Below, piece after piece: positions 8,151 to 17,476 of a stretch of 64,000 nucleotides of DNA. The first letter of the stretch is position 1. Every line of letters begins with the position of its first letter. Under the pieces are notes generated by a model. That model saw only the letters and a program-made list of their open reading frames with translations, was not told the origin of the DNA and ran no database searches. The position numbers and the translations under genes were made by a program. The DNA is from Fibrobacter sp. GTDB lineage: Bacteria > Fibrobacterota > Fibrobacteria > Fibrobacterales > Fibrobacteraceae. The stretch lies in contig JAKSIM010000006.1 in the NCBI GenBank assembly GCA_024398845.1, positions 19,652-83,651 of the forward strand. The letters run 5' to 3'.

Positions 8151-10034
8151 ATGCTAATCGATCAAGAACATGCGGGCATTATGCGTATTAAGACCCATCC
8201 CCGTCAATTGGGAATTCCCCTGAGCCGTTGGGGTCGTAACCTTATTGCTTGTTGCCCGTTCCATTCTCCCGAAGAGACGTCCCTGTTCTTTTACGACGCA
8301 CTGGGATATTGGCGTTATCGCTGTCTGCAATGCGGTAGCGAAGGTGACCTGATTGAATTTGTAATGCGCAGCCGTTTCAACGGCATGGAAGAACCCCAGG
8401 CCCGTAATGAAGCCATTGAATTTTTAGGAGCCCAAGAAGTAGAGCAGCAGGAATCCCTGCAAGATGAACACCCCTGGATCAAGGAAATCGGCGGTGAAAA
8501 ATCTCGCGTTCTCGAAAGTTTTGTAAGATACTGCCATTGGGCTGCTTGTAAAAGTCCTTCTTCCGCGGAATTTCTTGAAAAGCGCGGTTGGAGTATTGGT
8601 CAAGCCCAGCTTTACGGTTTGGGCTATTACAGCGGCGATCCAGACCCATTTGTAAGCTACTGTATGCTCTCGGGTATCGAGCGCCATCAAATCAGTTTTT
8701 ATTTGGATAACTTGGAAGCCTACCACGAACCCCGTATTACCATCCCGGCTCGCAATTCCAAGGGCCTCATCCATTCCGTTTACGGACGTCTTATTGACGA
8801 CGACTGCAAGAGCCACGCCTACATTTCGTACGCCTCCGGTCCAAGCGACATTCCGTTCAATATCCAACCCGAAAACGAAAAACCCGTGATTGTGGAAGGA
8901 TTCTTTGACGCCTTGACCGCAGATCTCGCCGGTATCCCCGGTGTGGTTTCAACCATGTACCAGGAAGTCTCCTTGAGCCACTTGTACAAGCTCAAAGCCT
9001 GCGGTGCAGAATCGGTCACCATTATTCTTCGCCGGGAAGCCAACCGTCGCGATCAGGAACAGCGCATCCAGCACTACCTGAAAATGGCGGAATCCCTGAA
9101 CTTGAAGTTCAAATCCATTGTTCTTCCAAAAGACGAAACTATTGACCAGGTCGTTCGAAACAATGGAGCCGACGCGCTCATCTCGCTCATTGAGCAGACC
9201 GAAGAAGACACCATGCATACGCATCGTCGTACCATGCTGTTGCAAGACATCAAGGAAAACTTCGACAACGCCATGGGTTGCCCGTCCGATGTGAGCGTAG
9301 GTTACTCCTTGAGCACCTTCCCGAAACTCACCAAAGAAATCGACGGCATTCAATCTGGCTGTTTTTACGTTTCATCGAGCCCGTTTGGTTTAAAAACAAC
9401 TTTGCTCTCGAGCATTTCGCTCGACATGCTTCAAAGCAACCCGAAGCTCAAACTCATTTACGTGGCACTTGAAACACCTCGACGTCAAATTTTTGACCGA
9501 ATGGTGGCCATGATGATTGGAGAATCCGTACTGACGGTTCGCAAGCAAAACGAATCCGAAGAAATAAACCAGAGAATTCTGGAAGCCACTCGCGAATTGA
9601 TGGGCTACGTGCGCAACAACCGCCTTGAAATTTGGGAAGACACTCCGGCATTTGACAGCACCGAATTGATGAACACCCTCAAGGACGAGCAAAAGGAACA
9701 TCCGGACCTCGTCGTGGTTATCGATGGCATTGACCACTTGAAAATTTCGGACCACGCAGACCTCACCGACGTTCACGAACGACGTTCTTCCGTTATGTTA
9801 GACTTGTACAAGGCTCTTGATATTCCGCTTTTCTTAGGAGCAGAACTCATTGATTCCGAAAACGGGCTCATTGGGCCTAGAGCCTACCTCCGCGATTCCG
9901 ACGCCATTTACTGGTTAGAATCTAAGGGCGGGAACCTCTTCTTGACAGTCAATTCCAAACGACTCGGCAGCAACAACCTTTACAAGGGAACGCTCTACAT
10001 GGACCCTGAATCGAATAAGATGCAGGAAGCCTAA
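8151..10034 (+). CDS. CHC2 zinc finger / TOPRIM / DnaB-like RecA fusion (primase-helicase-like)
   Basis: 627-residue protein joining the parts of DnaG and DnaB, as in phage T7 gp4. Residues 35-61 form a CHC2 zinc ribbon (Cys35, His38, Cys58, Cys61); about 185-235 resemble the DnaG polymerase core (RITIPARNSKG); a TOPRIM strand with Glu249 (VEGFFDAL) follows. Where primases have the metal-binding DxD this protein reads ILRREANRRD, so nucleotidyl transfer is doubtful. The C-terminal third is a DnaB-type RecA domain with Walker A Lys415 (PFGLKTT) and Walker B Asp525 (VVIDGID). The ATG at 8151 has GGAGG five bases upstream. The stop overlaps the next start (TAATG), coupling it to a glycosyltransferase. 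No phage genes surround it. Confidence 0.75.
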   Translation: MLIDQEHAGIMRIKTHPRQLGIPLSRWGRNLIACCPFHSPEETSLFFYDALGYWRYRCLQCGSEGDLIEFVMRSRFNGMEEPQARNEAIEFLGAQEVEQQESLQDEHPWIKEIGGEKSRVLESFVRYCHWAACKSPSSAEFLEKRGWSIGQAQLYGLGYYSGDPDPFVSYCMLSGIERHQISFYLDNLEAYHEPRITIPARNSKGLIHSVYGRLIDDDCKSHAYISYASGPSDIPFNIQPENEKPVIVEGFFDALTADLAGIPGVVSTMYQEVSLSHLYKLKACGAESVTIILRREANRRDQEQRIQHYLKMAESLNLKFKSIVLPKDETIDQVVRNNGADALISLIEQTEEDTMHTHRRTMLLQDIKENFDNAMGCPSDVSVGYSLSTFPKLTKEIDGIQSGCFYVSSSPFGLKTTLLSSISLDMLQSNPKLKLIYVALETPRRQIFDRMVAMMIGESVLTVRKQNESEEINQRILEATRELMGYVRNNRLEIWEDTPAFDSTELMNTLKDEQKEHPDLVVVIDGIDHLKISDHADLTDVHERRSSVMLDLYKALDIPLFLGAELIDSENGLIGPRAYLRDSDAIYWLESKGGNLFLTVNSKRLGSNNLYKGTLYMDPESNKMQEA

Positions 10035-11242
10035 TGCCCAGCGGAAACAAGCCGTTTACCATCGTTGATTTGAACAACTTCTGGAGCCCCTCCGGAGGAG
10101 GCGTGCGCAGGTACCATCTTCAAAAGATGGCCTACTACGAATCTCTGTGCAAGCAAAACAACCAGCAGAAAGCCCTGCTGGTATTCGTGATGCCCGATAG
10201 CAAGACCTATACAGAAATCAAAAGCGACAGTCTTGTCATTGAGCACGTAGAGGCGTTCAAGTTCCCTGGTAATTGGGAGTACCGCTTTATTTGGAAGCGA
10301 TCTCAAGTGGAACCCGTACTCGCAAAATACACACCTCAAATTATTGAGGTGGGCTCCCCCTACATTTTGCCTACAGTTGTCCGACATGCCGCCAAAAAAG
10401 TTTCGCCAAATTCCAAGTTGGTTGGATTTTGGCACGCTGACTTCCCCGTGACATACGTGGGGCGTCCAGTCGCTAAAAAAGTTGGCGCAGGCATAGGCAC
10501 TTTTTGTCGCAAAGAAGCTTTCTGGTACGCCCGCAAGGAATTCAAGGATTTTGATTGCATACAAGCGTCCTCCAAAGAGGTTATGGCGAGGCTTAAAAAG
10601 AACAACCTGCCGGACCCTCGCTGGATTCCACTCGGTTGCGACATCCACATGTTCGCCCCCTCCAAGCGCGACGAAAATTTGGTGCGGGAACTCAAAGCAG
10701 GAAATCCCGAGCGCCTAACGATGTTCTTCCCGCATAGGCACTGTAAGGAAAAAGGCATAGATCTGGTTTTGGACGCCTACGACATTTTAACCGAAAAACT
10801 CGGACACGAACCAGCCATTGTTTTCGCAGGGACTGGTCCATCTCTCCCAGCCGTGCAAGAAACTGCATCAAAGTACACGCACGTACGCTACATTGGTTTT
10901 GTCAATTCTATTGACGAGATGGCTCGCTATTATGCCAGCGTCGATTTGGGTCTCGCCCTCTCGGGTTGGGAAACATTCGGTCTTTCCATTCTCGAAAGCA
11001 TGGCCAGCGGAAATGCTCAAGTCGGAGCGAACGCCGGTGCCGCCTTTGAGCACGTCACCGAATCCAAGGCAGGTATTGTTTTAAATGAGCGCACCCCACA
11101 AGCTCTTGCCAACGCCATTGTAGAATTATACCATTCGGACATGCAAGCCATGAAGCAAAATGCTCGCGCCTACGCAGAGAATTACAGTTGGGAAGATTGC
11201 TTTAAAAGACAATTTGAATTGTATAAAGAATTAACGAGATAA
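10034..11242 (+). CDS. Glycosyltransferase, family 1/GT4-like
   Basis: 402-residue GT-B-fold glycosyltransferase. It has a Gly-rich N-terminal loop (PSGGGVRRY), the GT4 nucleotide-sugar region with RLTMFFPHRHCKEKGIDLVLDA and FAGTGPS, and the ESMASGNAQVG stretch corresponding to the E-x7-E motif of the donor site. Predicted to transfer a hexose from a nucleotide sugar in cell-envelope glycan assembly. Its ATG overlaps the stop of the primase-helicase-like gene, and it precedes an LtaS-like gene by 4 bases, so the three form one transcript. The acceptor is unknown. Confidence 0.87.
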   Translation: MPSGNKPFTIVDLNNFWSPSGGGVRRYHLQKMAYYESLCKQNNQQKALLVFVMPDSKTYTEIKSDSLVIEHVEAFKFPGNWEYRFIWKRSQVEPVLAKYTPQIIEVGSPYILPTVVRHAAKKVSPNSKLVGFWHADFPVTYVGRPVAKKVGAGIGTFCRKEAFWYARKEFKDFDCIQASSKEVMARLKKNNLPDPRWIPLGCDIHMFAPSKRDENLVRELKAGNPERLTMFFPHRHCKEKGIDLVLDAYDILTEKLGHEPAIVFAGTGPSLPAVQETASKYTHVRYIGFVNSIDEMARYYASVDLGLALSGWETFGLSILESMASGNAQVGANAGAAFEHVTESKAGIVLNERTPQALANAIVELYHSDMQAMKQNARAYAENYSWEDCFKRQFELYKELTR

Positions 11243-11246
11243 ACCA

Positions 11247-13229
11247 ATGAAATTGTTTGTAAAAGAACTTGTCGAAAAAATCGCAAGCTACTTGTCGCCT
11301 TTTAAAAGACTTTTATTTATTTCGCTCGCCGCCTGGATTATTCACGCTTGCTTGCGCGCCTTTTTACTGTTCCGCGTAAACCCCTATGGATTTCCATTTG
11401 TAAGCAAGCCGGACTGGTACATTTTCCATGCTATATGCTTTGATTTTATTTGGATTTGCAATGCTCTTGTTATTTTCGCGATTATCGGTGGAGCGCTCAA
11501 TCGCCTTACCAATGGTAAAAAAATCAACCTCAAAATTTCAACCATCGTTACCGTCATTTACGCGGCCTTCCATTCTGTTCTTTTATTCCTCACATATCTC
11601 GACCACGAGCTATTGCGCTTTTTAGGTTGTCACTTATCCATAGGCTTGGTAAGCACCTACAAGGACACATCTTCTGTTATGATGTTTGGCGACTATTCCG
11701 CCAACGACAATTCCATCCCGTTCATCCATTTCTTTATTTTCGCTTTACTCTTGCCCGCCACCTATGGCGTTTACCGCTTTATTAAGTCGCACAAGTTCTC
11801 TTTGAAAAAATGCATTATATCTATGCTCTGCTTTTACGTGGCCTCGTATGCCTTTGTCAATTTCATTTGGACTGGCAATGCTCGCGCCACAAAACTCCGC
11901 CCAGTAATAGCGCTTTTATATAATGAAATTTTTGAATCCCACAAAAAGAACGAAATTTCTAACGAGCAGTTGCAGCAATTCGCCAAAACTTACCAAAATC
12001 TTTGGCAAAAAGTGGAAGGCGATTCCCTGTGGCATTTTTCAAGCGAAGGTCCCGGTGACAAGATGCCGCTTTACCGCATCCCCACTCAAGAACTTCTCCA
12101 GAGCGAAAAGTTGCAAGCACAACGTCTCCAAAAGCCAAACTTCATTCTCGTATTCATGGAATCGCACCGCGGTATGAATGTGGGATTTTTGAATCCCGAT
12201 TTAAAACCGTCACCAACCCCTTACTACGATTCTATTGCGACCTACTCTCGCATTTGGGAACGAATGCACACAAGCGGGCTTCCAACCACAGGTGGAGTTT
12301 TATCGACCCACATTGGCATACCACACCACTCCACGCTCGCTCAGGCCACAGACCTCGCCCATGTCACACTCCCTAGCTTTGCCTCCGTTTTAACGGATTC
12401 CGGTTACACAACGCATTACTTTTCGGCAGCAGACCCCGCCTGGGATAATCTTGGTGTTTGGATGTCAAAGTGGTACAGCGCCCAGCATTACGACCGCAAT
12501 CACGAGGACGACTCCACATTCTTTGACCACGCTATTTCGTACGTGAATGACACTTTGGCCAAGCAAGAAAAACCATTCCTCGCCACCCTCATGACGCGTT
12601 CCAATCATTATCCCTTTAACTTTGCCGCAGGCATGAGCGACGAAGAAAAGCAAAAGCCGCATACAGAACGCATCAAGTACACCATGAATTACGCCGACCG
12701 ACAACTCGCCCGGTTCATGCGTTCCATCGAGAAAAAAGATTGGTTCCAAAACACCTACGTCATTATCATGGCAGACCACGGATTCCCTCTAGGCGAAAAC
12801 GGAATTTCCACAATGAACGGCGGTGGATTCTCGAACGCCACCTGGATTCCATTCCTCATTTACGGAAAAGGCATTGAAGTCGGGCGAGACACCGCAACTG
12901 CCGCCCAAATTGACATCGCCCCGACGATTCTGGAACTTGCGGGTATTGCAGTACCGAACATTTTTATGGGCCACAACCTGCTTCGCGGTTATGGCGAAGG
13001 ACTCTCTCTGGGCGCATACCTCAACGCAGCCGCCGTAGGTTACAACGGCTTACGCCTAATTGAAAAATATCCACTCGGAAATCACGATGTAGACGGCCTT
13101 TTTGCCGAAGAAGACACCCACCAGAAAAACAATCTCGCCGAGAGTCTCGTCGAAGAAGCGCGCAAGCATACCGAATTGCTAGACTCCCTCATTCGACTTT
13201 CTGATTACACGTTAGAAAAAGGAATTTAA
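11247..13229 (+). CDS. LTA synthase family protein (sulfatase-fold phosphoglycerol transferase-like)
   Basis: 660-residue membrane enzyme. About five N-terminal transmembrane helices (residues 20-215) are followed by an extracytoplasmic alkaline-phosphatase/sulfatase-fold domain: FILVFMESHRG (metal-binding Glu), a Thr-rich nucleophile region SGLPTTGGVLSTH, and the metal site MADHGFPLG. Relatives transfer glycerol phosphate (LtaS, OpgB) or phosphoethanolamine to glycans or lipids. The setting after a GT4 gene suggests decoration of an envelope glycan. It is convergent with a second LtaS-like gene on the other strand; the two are of similar length but clearly divergent in sequence. Confidence 0.85.
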   Translation: MKLFVKELVEKIASYLSPFKRLLFISLAAWIIHACLRAFLLFRVNPYGFPFVSKPDWYIFHAICFDFIWICNALVIFAIIGGALNRLTNGKKINLKISTIVTVIYAAFHSVLLFLTYLDHELLRFLGCHLSIGLVSTYKDTSSVMMFGDYSANDNSIPFIHFFIFALLLPATYGVYRFIKSHKFSLKKCIISMLCFYVASYAFVNFIWTGNARATKLRPVIALLYNEIFESHKKNEISNEQLQQFAKTYQNLWQKVEGDSLWHFSSEGPGDKMPLYRIPTQELLQSEKLQAQRLQKPNFILVFMESHRGMNVGFLNPDLKPSPTPYYDSIATYSRIWERMHTSGLPTTGGVLSTHIGIPHHSTLAQATDLAHVTLPSFASVLTDSGYTTHYFSAADPAWDNLGVWMSKWYSAQHYDRNHEDDSTFFDHAISYVNDTLAKQEKPFLATLMTRSNHYPFNFAAGMSDEEKQKPHTERIKYTMNYADRQLARFMRSIEKKDWFQNTYVIIMADHGFPLGENGISTMNGGGFSNATWIPFLIYGKGIEVGRDTATAAQIDIAPTILELAGIAVPNIFMGHNLLRGYGEGLSLGAYLNAAAVGYNGLRLIEKYPLGNHDVDGLFAEEDTHQKNNLAESLVEEARKHTELLDSLIRLSDYTLEKGI

Positions 13230-13236
13230 AACCACT

Positions 13237-13279
13237 AAAATGCGGGTCCCCAAAAAGGGAAAGACAGACCTCATTTTTT
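13237..13279. terminator. Bidirectional terminator between convergent LtaS-like genes
   Basis: An interrupted stem: outer AAAATG..GGTC pairs with GACC.CATTTT, inner CCC-AAAAA-GGG. T-runs lie on the plus side and A-runs (T on the minus strand) on the other. Confidence 0.5.
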
Positions 13280-13285
13280 AGCGAT

Positions 13286-15277
13286 TCACAATTCAGGCTG
13301 CATGTTATCGTTGCGAAGCAAGGACCGCAAGACCTTGCTTGCGCCCGCGGCCTTATTTTTCCAAGCAACGGACTCTGCGTCTTCGGTCACAGAAAATGTA
13401 CCATCGACACCCTTGTAAACATCTTCGTTATCAAGGCCACCCGTCAAAACATGATCGCGGAAACCTAGGTAATAAGCATTTTGAGAATAGAATACAGCCG
13501 GCTGTTCGGCAGGACGCTGTTGCACCAGCAAGTCGTAACCCCAAAAATGATTGGCCGGTCGAACTTGAGCCAAGTCAAAAATAGTCGGGCCAATATCGTG
13601 CTGCGAAGCGACATCTTCTCGTACTTCAAGGCCATTAAATAAACTTGAATCCGCCGAGAAAATACCAATAAAAATCTGCGCCGCGGCAACGCCCAAAGGT
13701 TGCGGAATAGCGTAATCCACAGAATCCACAGGTGTATCATGATCACCCAACAAAACAACAACAGTGCGTTCAAAATCTGGACGATTTGCAAGAGCCTCAA
13801 ACAAGCGTCCCAATTGAGCGTCGGTATAACGAACAGCATTACGATAACGTTCCATGGCGTCGTCCGGCTTCGGCGCAAAATCTGCTGGATAGTTATAAAA
13901 CGGGATATGTGTAGAAATCGTATTAGCAGCAAGCATCCACGGCTTATCCGCGGGCATATCGCCTAGCATTTGAATGGCCAAATTCATCCCCAAGCTATCA
14001 ACGGTTCCTTCAACTTTGGGTTCTTCGGCAAGTTTCCAATTATCTCCGTAGAACTTTTCGACAAAGGGAAGCGTATGGTCAAATACCGGATTCGAAACCG
14101 TCATATACGCTTTGGTGTAATCCGTCAAGAATTCCTGAAATCCTGTAAAATGGTTCGACGCATAAAAACAGGGAACATCGCGATTCGGGTGAGAAGGGAA
14201 CCCCAAATACGTAGCAGTAGTCCCGCGCACTGTCGGGTACCCACCGCTAAAAGCGTTTTTGAACCACAGGGCGCCGCCACCATTTTGGAACATTTGACCA
14301 CTTGCCAACTTCCAAACGTTCGGAGCAAGCGTCGTATCGCCTTCGAGCATTTGGTTAAAGATACGACCCTTAAAGGATTCGCCAAAAATGAATACAATAT
14401 TGTAGGGTTTTTGAGCCCTGTATTCGTATTGCGGAGCCGAGCGATACCCCGGAAATTCCTTTACGTTCGGGCGATTCTTGACAAAATCCTCAGGCAAAAA
14501 AGCATCCAAGTCCGCCAGCAGTTCATCGGTAATGGTGTAATTATCGCGAACAAATTCAAACGTTTCTTCGGCAGCGATATGCAAAACCGGAGCTGTCAGC
14601 GTATGCTTACCAAGCGTAAAACGCATATCCACCGGGAAATTGAGAATCGGGACAGTCACGACACCCCGAGTTCCCGCAATAAACAAAATCAGCGGAATTA
14701 CCGAAAGGACCATCCCCACAGAAACGAACCAAACAGGAACTTTTTTGCTGTACGTAGCCGGTGACGAAATTCCATTTTTTGCAAGTTTCTTTTTGCGGAG
14801 CGTGTACATCACTACGAAGGTCACGGCCCCTGCAATAATCAAGAACAAAAGTAAAAGCCAAAGAGCGGTACCAACGCCATCGCCACCGAGCGTAGAAACC
14901 GTAGTTTCATCAAAAATATTAGACGGATGAAAATAGGTACGAATAAACGAGTAAGAAAGGCGCTGGTGCGAAAAACGAAAAACCTCGTAATCGGCGATGG
15001 CTAAAAAGAAATAGCACACATAAAAAATAGCAAGCGCCCTAGGCTTTTTTAAAAATGCAAAAATTGCAGACATTACCAGAATGGCGCCAAAAGCCATGGA
15101 GACTTGCCAAATCGTTTTGCCGGAGAACATTTCAACAAGCGAGAGGCCTAGCGGGTCCGGTAAATTGTAGAACAACATCAACATGACGACTTGCACCACG
15201 AGGGCAATGGCCGTAATCATGACAAACGGATTCTTCGCAAGAATCAAAAAAGTATTTTTCACTTTATCAAGTTTCAT
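13286..15277 (-). CDS. LTA synthase family protein (sulfatase-fold), second copy
   Basis: 663-residue membrane enzyme with the same plan as the convergent 11247 gene: about five N-terminal transmembrane helices, then the sulfatase-fold domain with IVFIFGESFKG (metal-binding Glu), a candidate Thr nucleophile in GGYPTVRGTTATY, and LLGDHDTP as the second metal site. The DHDTP variant resembles phosphoglycerol transferases that act on cell-surface glycans. Its start lies 11 bases inside the upstream glycosyltransferase gene, so translation is coupled. It is the last gene of the minus-strand polysaccharide cluster. Confidence 0.85.
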   Translation of the reverse strand: MKLDKVKNTFLILAKNPFVMITAIALVVQVVMLMLFYNLPDPLGLSLVEMFSGKTIWQVSMAFGAILVMSAIFAFLKKPRALAIFYVCYFFLAIADYEVFRFSHQRLSYSFIRTYFHPSNIFDETTVSTLGGDGVGTALWLLLLFLIIAGAVTFVVMYTLRKKKLAKNGISSPATYSKKVPVWFVSVGMVLSVIPLILFIAGTRGVVTVPILNFPVDMRFTLGKHTLTAPVLHIAAEETFEFVRDNYTITDELLADLDAFLPEDFVKNRPNVKEFPGYRSAPQYEYRAQKPYNIVFIFGESFKGRIFNQMLEGDTTLAPNVWKLASGQMFQNGGGALWFKNAFSGGYPTVRGTTATYLGFPSHPNRDVPCFYASNHFTGFQEFLTDYTKAYMTVSNPVFDHTLPFVEKFYGDNWKLAEEPKVEGTVDSLGMNLAIQMLGDMPADKPWMLAANTISTHIPFYNYPADFAPKPDDAMERYRNAVRYTDAQLGRLFEALANRPDFERTVVVLLGDHDTPVDSVDYAIPQPLGVAAAQIFIGIFSADSSLFNGLEVREDVASQHDIGPTIFDLAQVRPANHFWGYDLLVQQRPAEQPAVFYSQNAYYLGFRDHVLTGGLDNEDVYKGVDGTFSVTEDAESVAWKNKAAGASKVLRSLLRNDNMQPEL

Positions 15278-16451
15278 TTTTTAAAATAAACTCCACCGCG
15301 TGTTCCAAATCTTTTTGCTGGCGTTCGCGAACTTTGACATAACGAACCAGGGCACGTTCCGCATAAGTCTTGTAAATCTTTCTGTCCAAAAGTTGGAGCA
15401 TACGATTCTTGATTTCGCTCACCGAATACGGATCAAAATACAAAGCTGCTTCACCGCAAATTTCGGGAATGGAAGTCGTACCACTTGCCGCCACAGGGAC
15501 GCCATAGCGCATGGATTGCACTGGTGGGTAACCAAAGCCCTCATTCAAGCTCGGGAAAACAAAGGCATAGGCATTCTTGTGCAAGAACTCCAGTTCCTTG
15601 GATTCCACATAGCCAAGCAAAATAAAACGATCTTTATTTTTCAAATGACGCAAATAGGCTTTTGCATTCGTCACGCCAGTAATCACCATCTTATAATCAA
15701 AAGATTCGCCTGTCAAAACCATCATCGAGGCGAGCTCATCAAAAGCCTTAGCCGCGCGCAGGTTGTTTTTTTCCCAGCGGGCGCCACTCGTAAGCAAAAA
15801 GAACTTTTTGCTTTGGATTTCCTTAGGCAAAAATCCTTCCGGTTCGTATTCCGTCATCGGACTATAAAAAACGGGAATTTCCGTATTCATAAGTTCCGGG
15901 AAAAAAGAACGGATAGAAGCTCGGCTGTGTTCACTGACCGTAATGGCGCTTGCACGACCCGCAGCAATCTTCGCCGCAAGTTCATTATACTTAGGCTTGT
16001 AATAGCATTTTTTCCACCATTCACGATAGCGGAACAACGCCTCGAATTTTTGCGAGAACTTTTTCGCAAATGCAATACCGTCGCAGCGATATTGCATTTC
16101 AAGAGCGCGAACGCCATGCCATGTAAGCACAAAGCGCTTGACATCAATCTGCCACTTCTTTTCAAGTGAATAGAGAGGCGTATAGAATACGTCAATTGCG
16201 TTCACATCAATTATCTTTTGCGGTTCGCATTCATTGATATCAATTAACGGAATATTTTGCTTTTGGCAAGCTTCAACGATATCTTCATGCAGGAATTTTT
16301 TTGCGTCATAAACGCAAAAAAGATGTACCGAAGCATCCGTTGAAAGGTGTTTCAATACAGCCCCAAAAAGGACCTCGCCATACGAGCCGCCCCCGTGGAA
16401 CTTTGCACTGTGAATGGGCTGTACCGCCACTAAGTTAAAAAGCAAATTCAT
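15267..16451 (-). CDS. Glycosyltransferase, family 1/GT4
   Basis: 394-residue GT-B enzyme. The N-terminal Gly loop is FHGGGSYGE; the donor-binding half has LTSGARWEKNNLRAAKAF, the strand RFILLGYV and FPSLNEGFGYPPVQSM, where the E-G-F-G-x-P pattern and the following Gly-x-P are typical of GT4 mannosyl- or glucosyltransferases. The ATG at 16451 overlaps the previous gene's stop by one base, and the 3' end overlaps the next gene by 11 bases, both signs of a tight operon. Donor and acceptor are not readable. Confidence 0.87.
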   Translation of the reverse strand: MNLLFNLVAVQPIHSAKFHGGGSYGEVLFGAVLKHLSTDASVHLFCVYDAKKFLHEDIVEACQKQNIPLIDINECEPQKIIDVNAIDVFYTPLYSLEKKWQIDVKRFVLTWHGVRALEMQYRCDGIAFAKKFSQKFEALFRYREWWKKCYYKPKYNELAAKIAAGRASAITVSEHSRASIRSFFPELMNTEIPVFYSPMTEYEPEGFLPKEIQSKKFFLLTSGARWEKNNLRAAKAFDELASMMVLTGESFDYKMVITGVTNAKAYLRHLKNKDRFILLGYVESKELEFLHKNAYAFVFPSLNEGFGYPPVQSMRYGVPVAASGTTSIPEICGEAALYFDPYSVSEIKNRMLQLLDRKIYKTYAERALVRYVKVRERQQKDLEHAVEFILKNET

Positions 16452-17467
16452 TAAAGAATCTTCCCTATGAACGATAACAAAGGCAAAACAAACGGCAATT
16501 TTTTGTACACGTAACCCAGCGACTTTGCAAATGCGTAAGAGCGGATAATGTCTGCGCCAAGCAGGCCGGCATGCTTTGTTTGGTAAAGGAATTCTTCTTT
16601 CGCATGCGCAATCACGTCATCGTAGTATTCGTTAATCGAGATTGTCTTGTCTGCATTGACCGTCACCGGAATTTCTTTGAGGTCCGTATAAAAGCTCTTG
16701 CGAAGAATTTTCGGGAGGAATACATTCATGCTTTCGGGAACCTTGCGACCACGCGTATCAATAATGCGGGAACCAAAGAAGTGAAGAACCTTTCCCTTAG
16801 GGAGGAATTCCCTGCCGTAGGCAAGTTGGCAATTCCATTCACCGGAAGCCTTCTTTGTGATGTAGCCAAACTTAAAGTTCGTCTCGGCGAGACTCGCCAT
16901 ATCGTACGGGAAATCCTTGGACACGCAATAGAGCCAGAGTTCATGCCACGTTTCAAAGAACTTGTGAGCTTCCGGCGTATCGGCGGCAAACATCACGCCC
17001 CCGTTAAAGATTTCGTCATTTAGAATCGGCGAGAATCCCATGCGTTTGGCATTGTTCAGAACCTTTTTGCGATTGATGGCCTTGGAGAGATTCGTGTGAA
17101 AATCAAGCACAGCGTAAATACCACCGCGCCATTCTTCGGGAATACTCAAGTCACCCACAATCGCGATGTCGGAATCCATATACAAAAAATCGCCCTCAAT
17201 GACGTTACGCATAACCGTTTTAAGATAACGCGAACGAAGCATCGGCGTAAACTTTTCATCAAGCGTCAAAACCTTGAATTCATCCACCGCATCCTTCAGA
17301 GCAGAGCGTTTCCCGGTAAGAGTCGCGGCCGTCTTGTCGTCGGTCAAAAGCGTCACAAAGGCGCCCGGATTGTGTACGCGCAAAGAGGCGATGGCGACGA
17401 GCGTCTGCTCGCAAAAGAAATCCTTCGGGGAACTCGTCAAAACAAATAGGTACTTGACAGATGGCAT
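16451..17467 (-). CDS. GT-A fold glycosyltransferase (GT8-like)
   Basis: 338-residue putative nucleotide-sugar transferase. A DxD metal motif is seen in FLYMDSDIAIVGDL, followed by FNGGVMF, the pattern of GT8-type enzymes that use UDP-Glc or UDP-Gal. No membrane segment is seen, so it likely works at the inner face of the cytoplasmic membrane. ATG is preceded by GAGG. It ends in a one-base overlap with the next gene of the polysaccharide operon. Assignment to GT8 rather than another GT-A family is tentative. Confidence 0.72.
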   Translation of the reverse strand: MPSVKYLFVLTSSPKDFFCEQTLVAIASLRVHNPGAFVTLLTDDKTAATLTGKRSALKDAVDEFKVLTLDEKFTPMLRSRYLKTVMRNVIEGDFLYMDSDIAIVGDLSIPEEWRGGIYAVLDFHTNLSKAINRKKVLNNAKRMGFSPILNDEIFNGGVMFAADTPEAHKFFETWHELWLYCVSKDFPYDMASLAETNFKFGYITKKASGEWNCQLAYGREFLPKGKVLHFFGSRIIDTRGRKVPESMNVFLPKILRKSFYTDLKEIPVTVNADKTISINEYYDDVIAHAKEEFLYQTKHAGLLGADIIRSYAFAKSLGYVYKKLPFVLPLLSFIGKIL

Positions 17468-17476
17468 ACATTAACC

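Noticed and set aside
8151..10034. Prophage replication gene
   Set aside because: No integrase, capsid, lysis or other phage genes surround it; it is coupled to an envelope glycosyltransferase.
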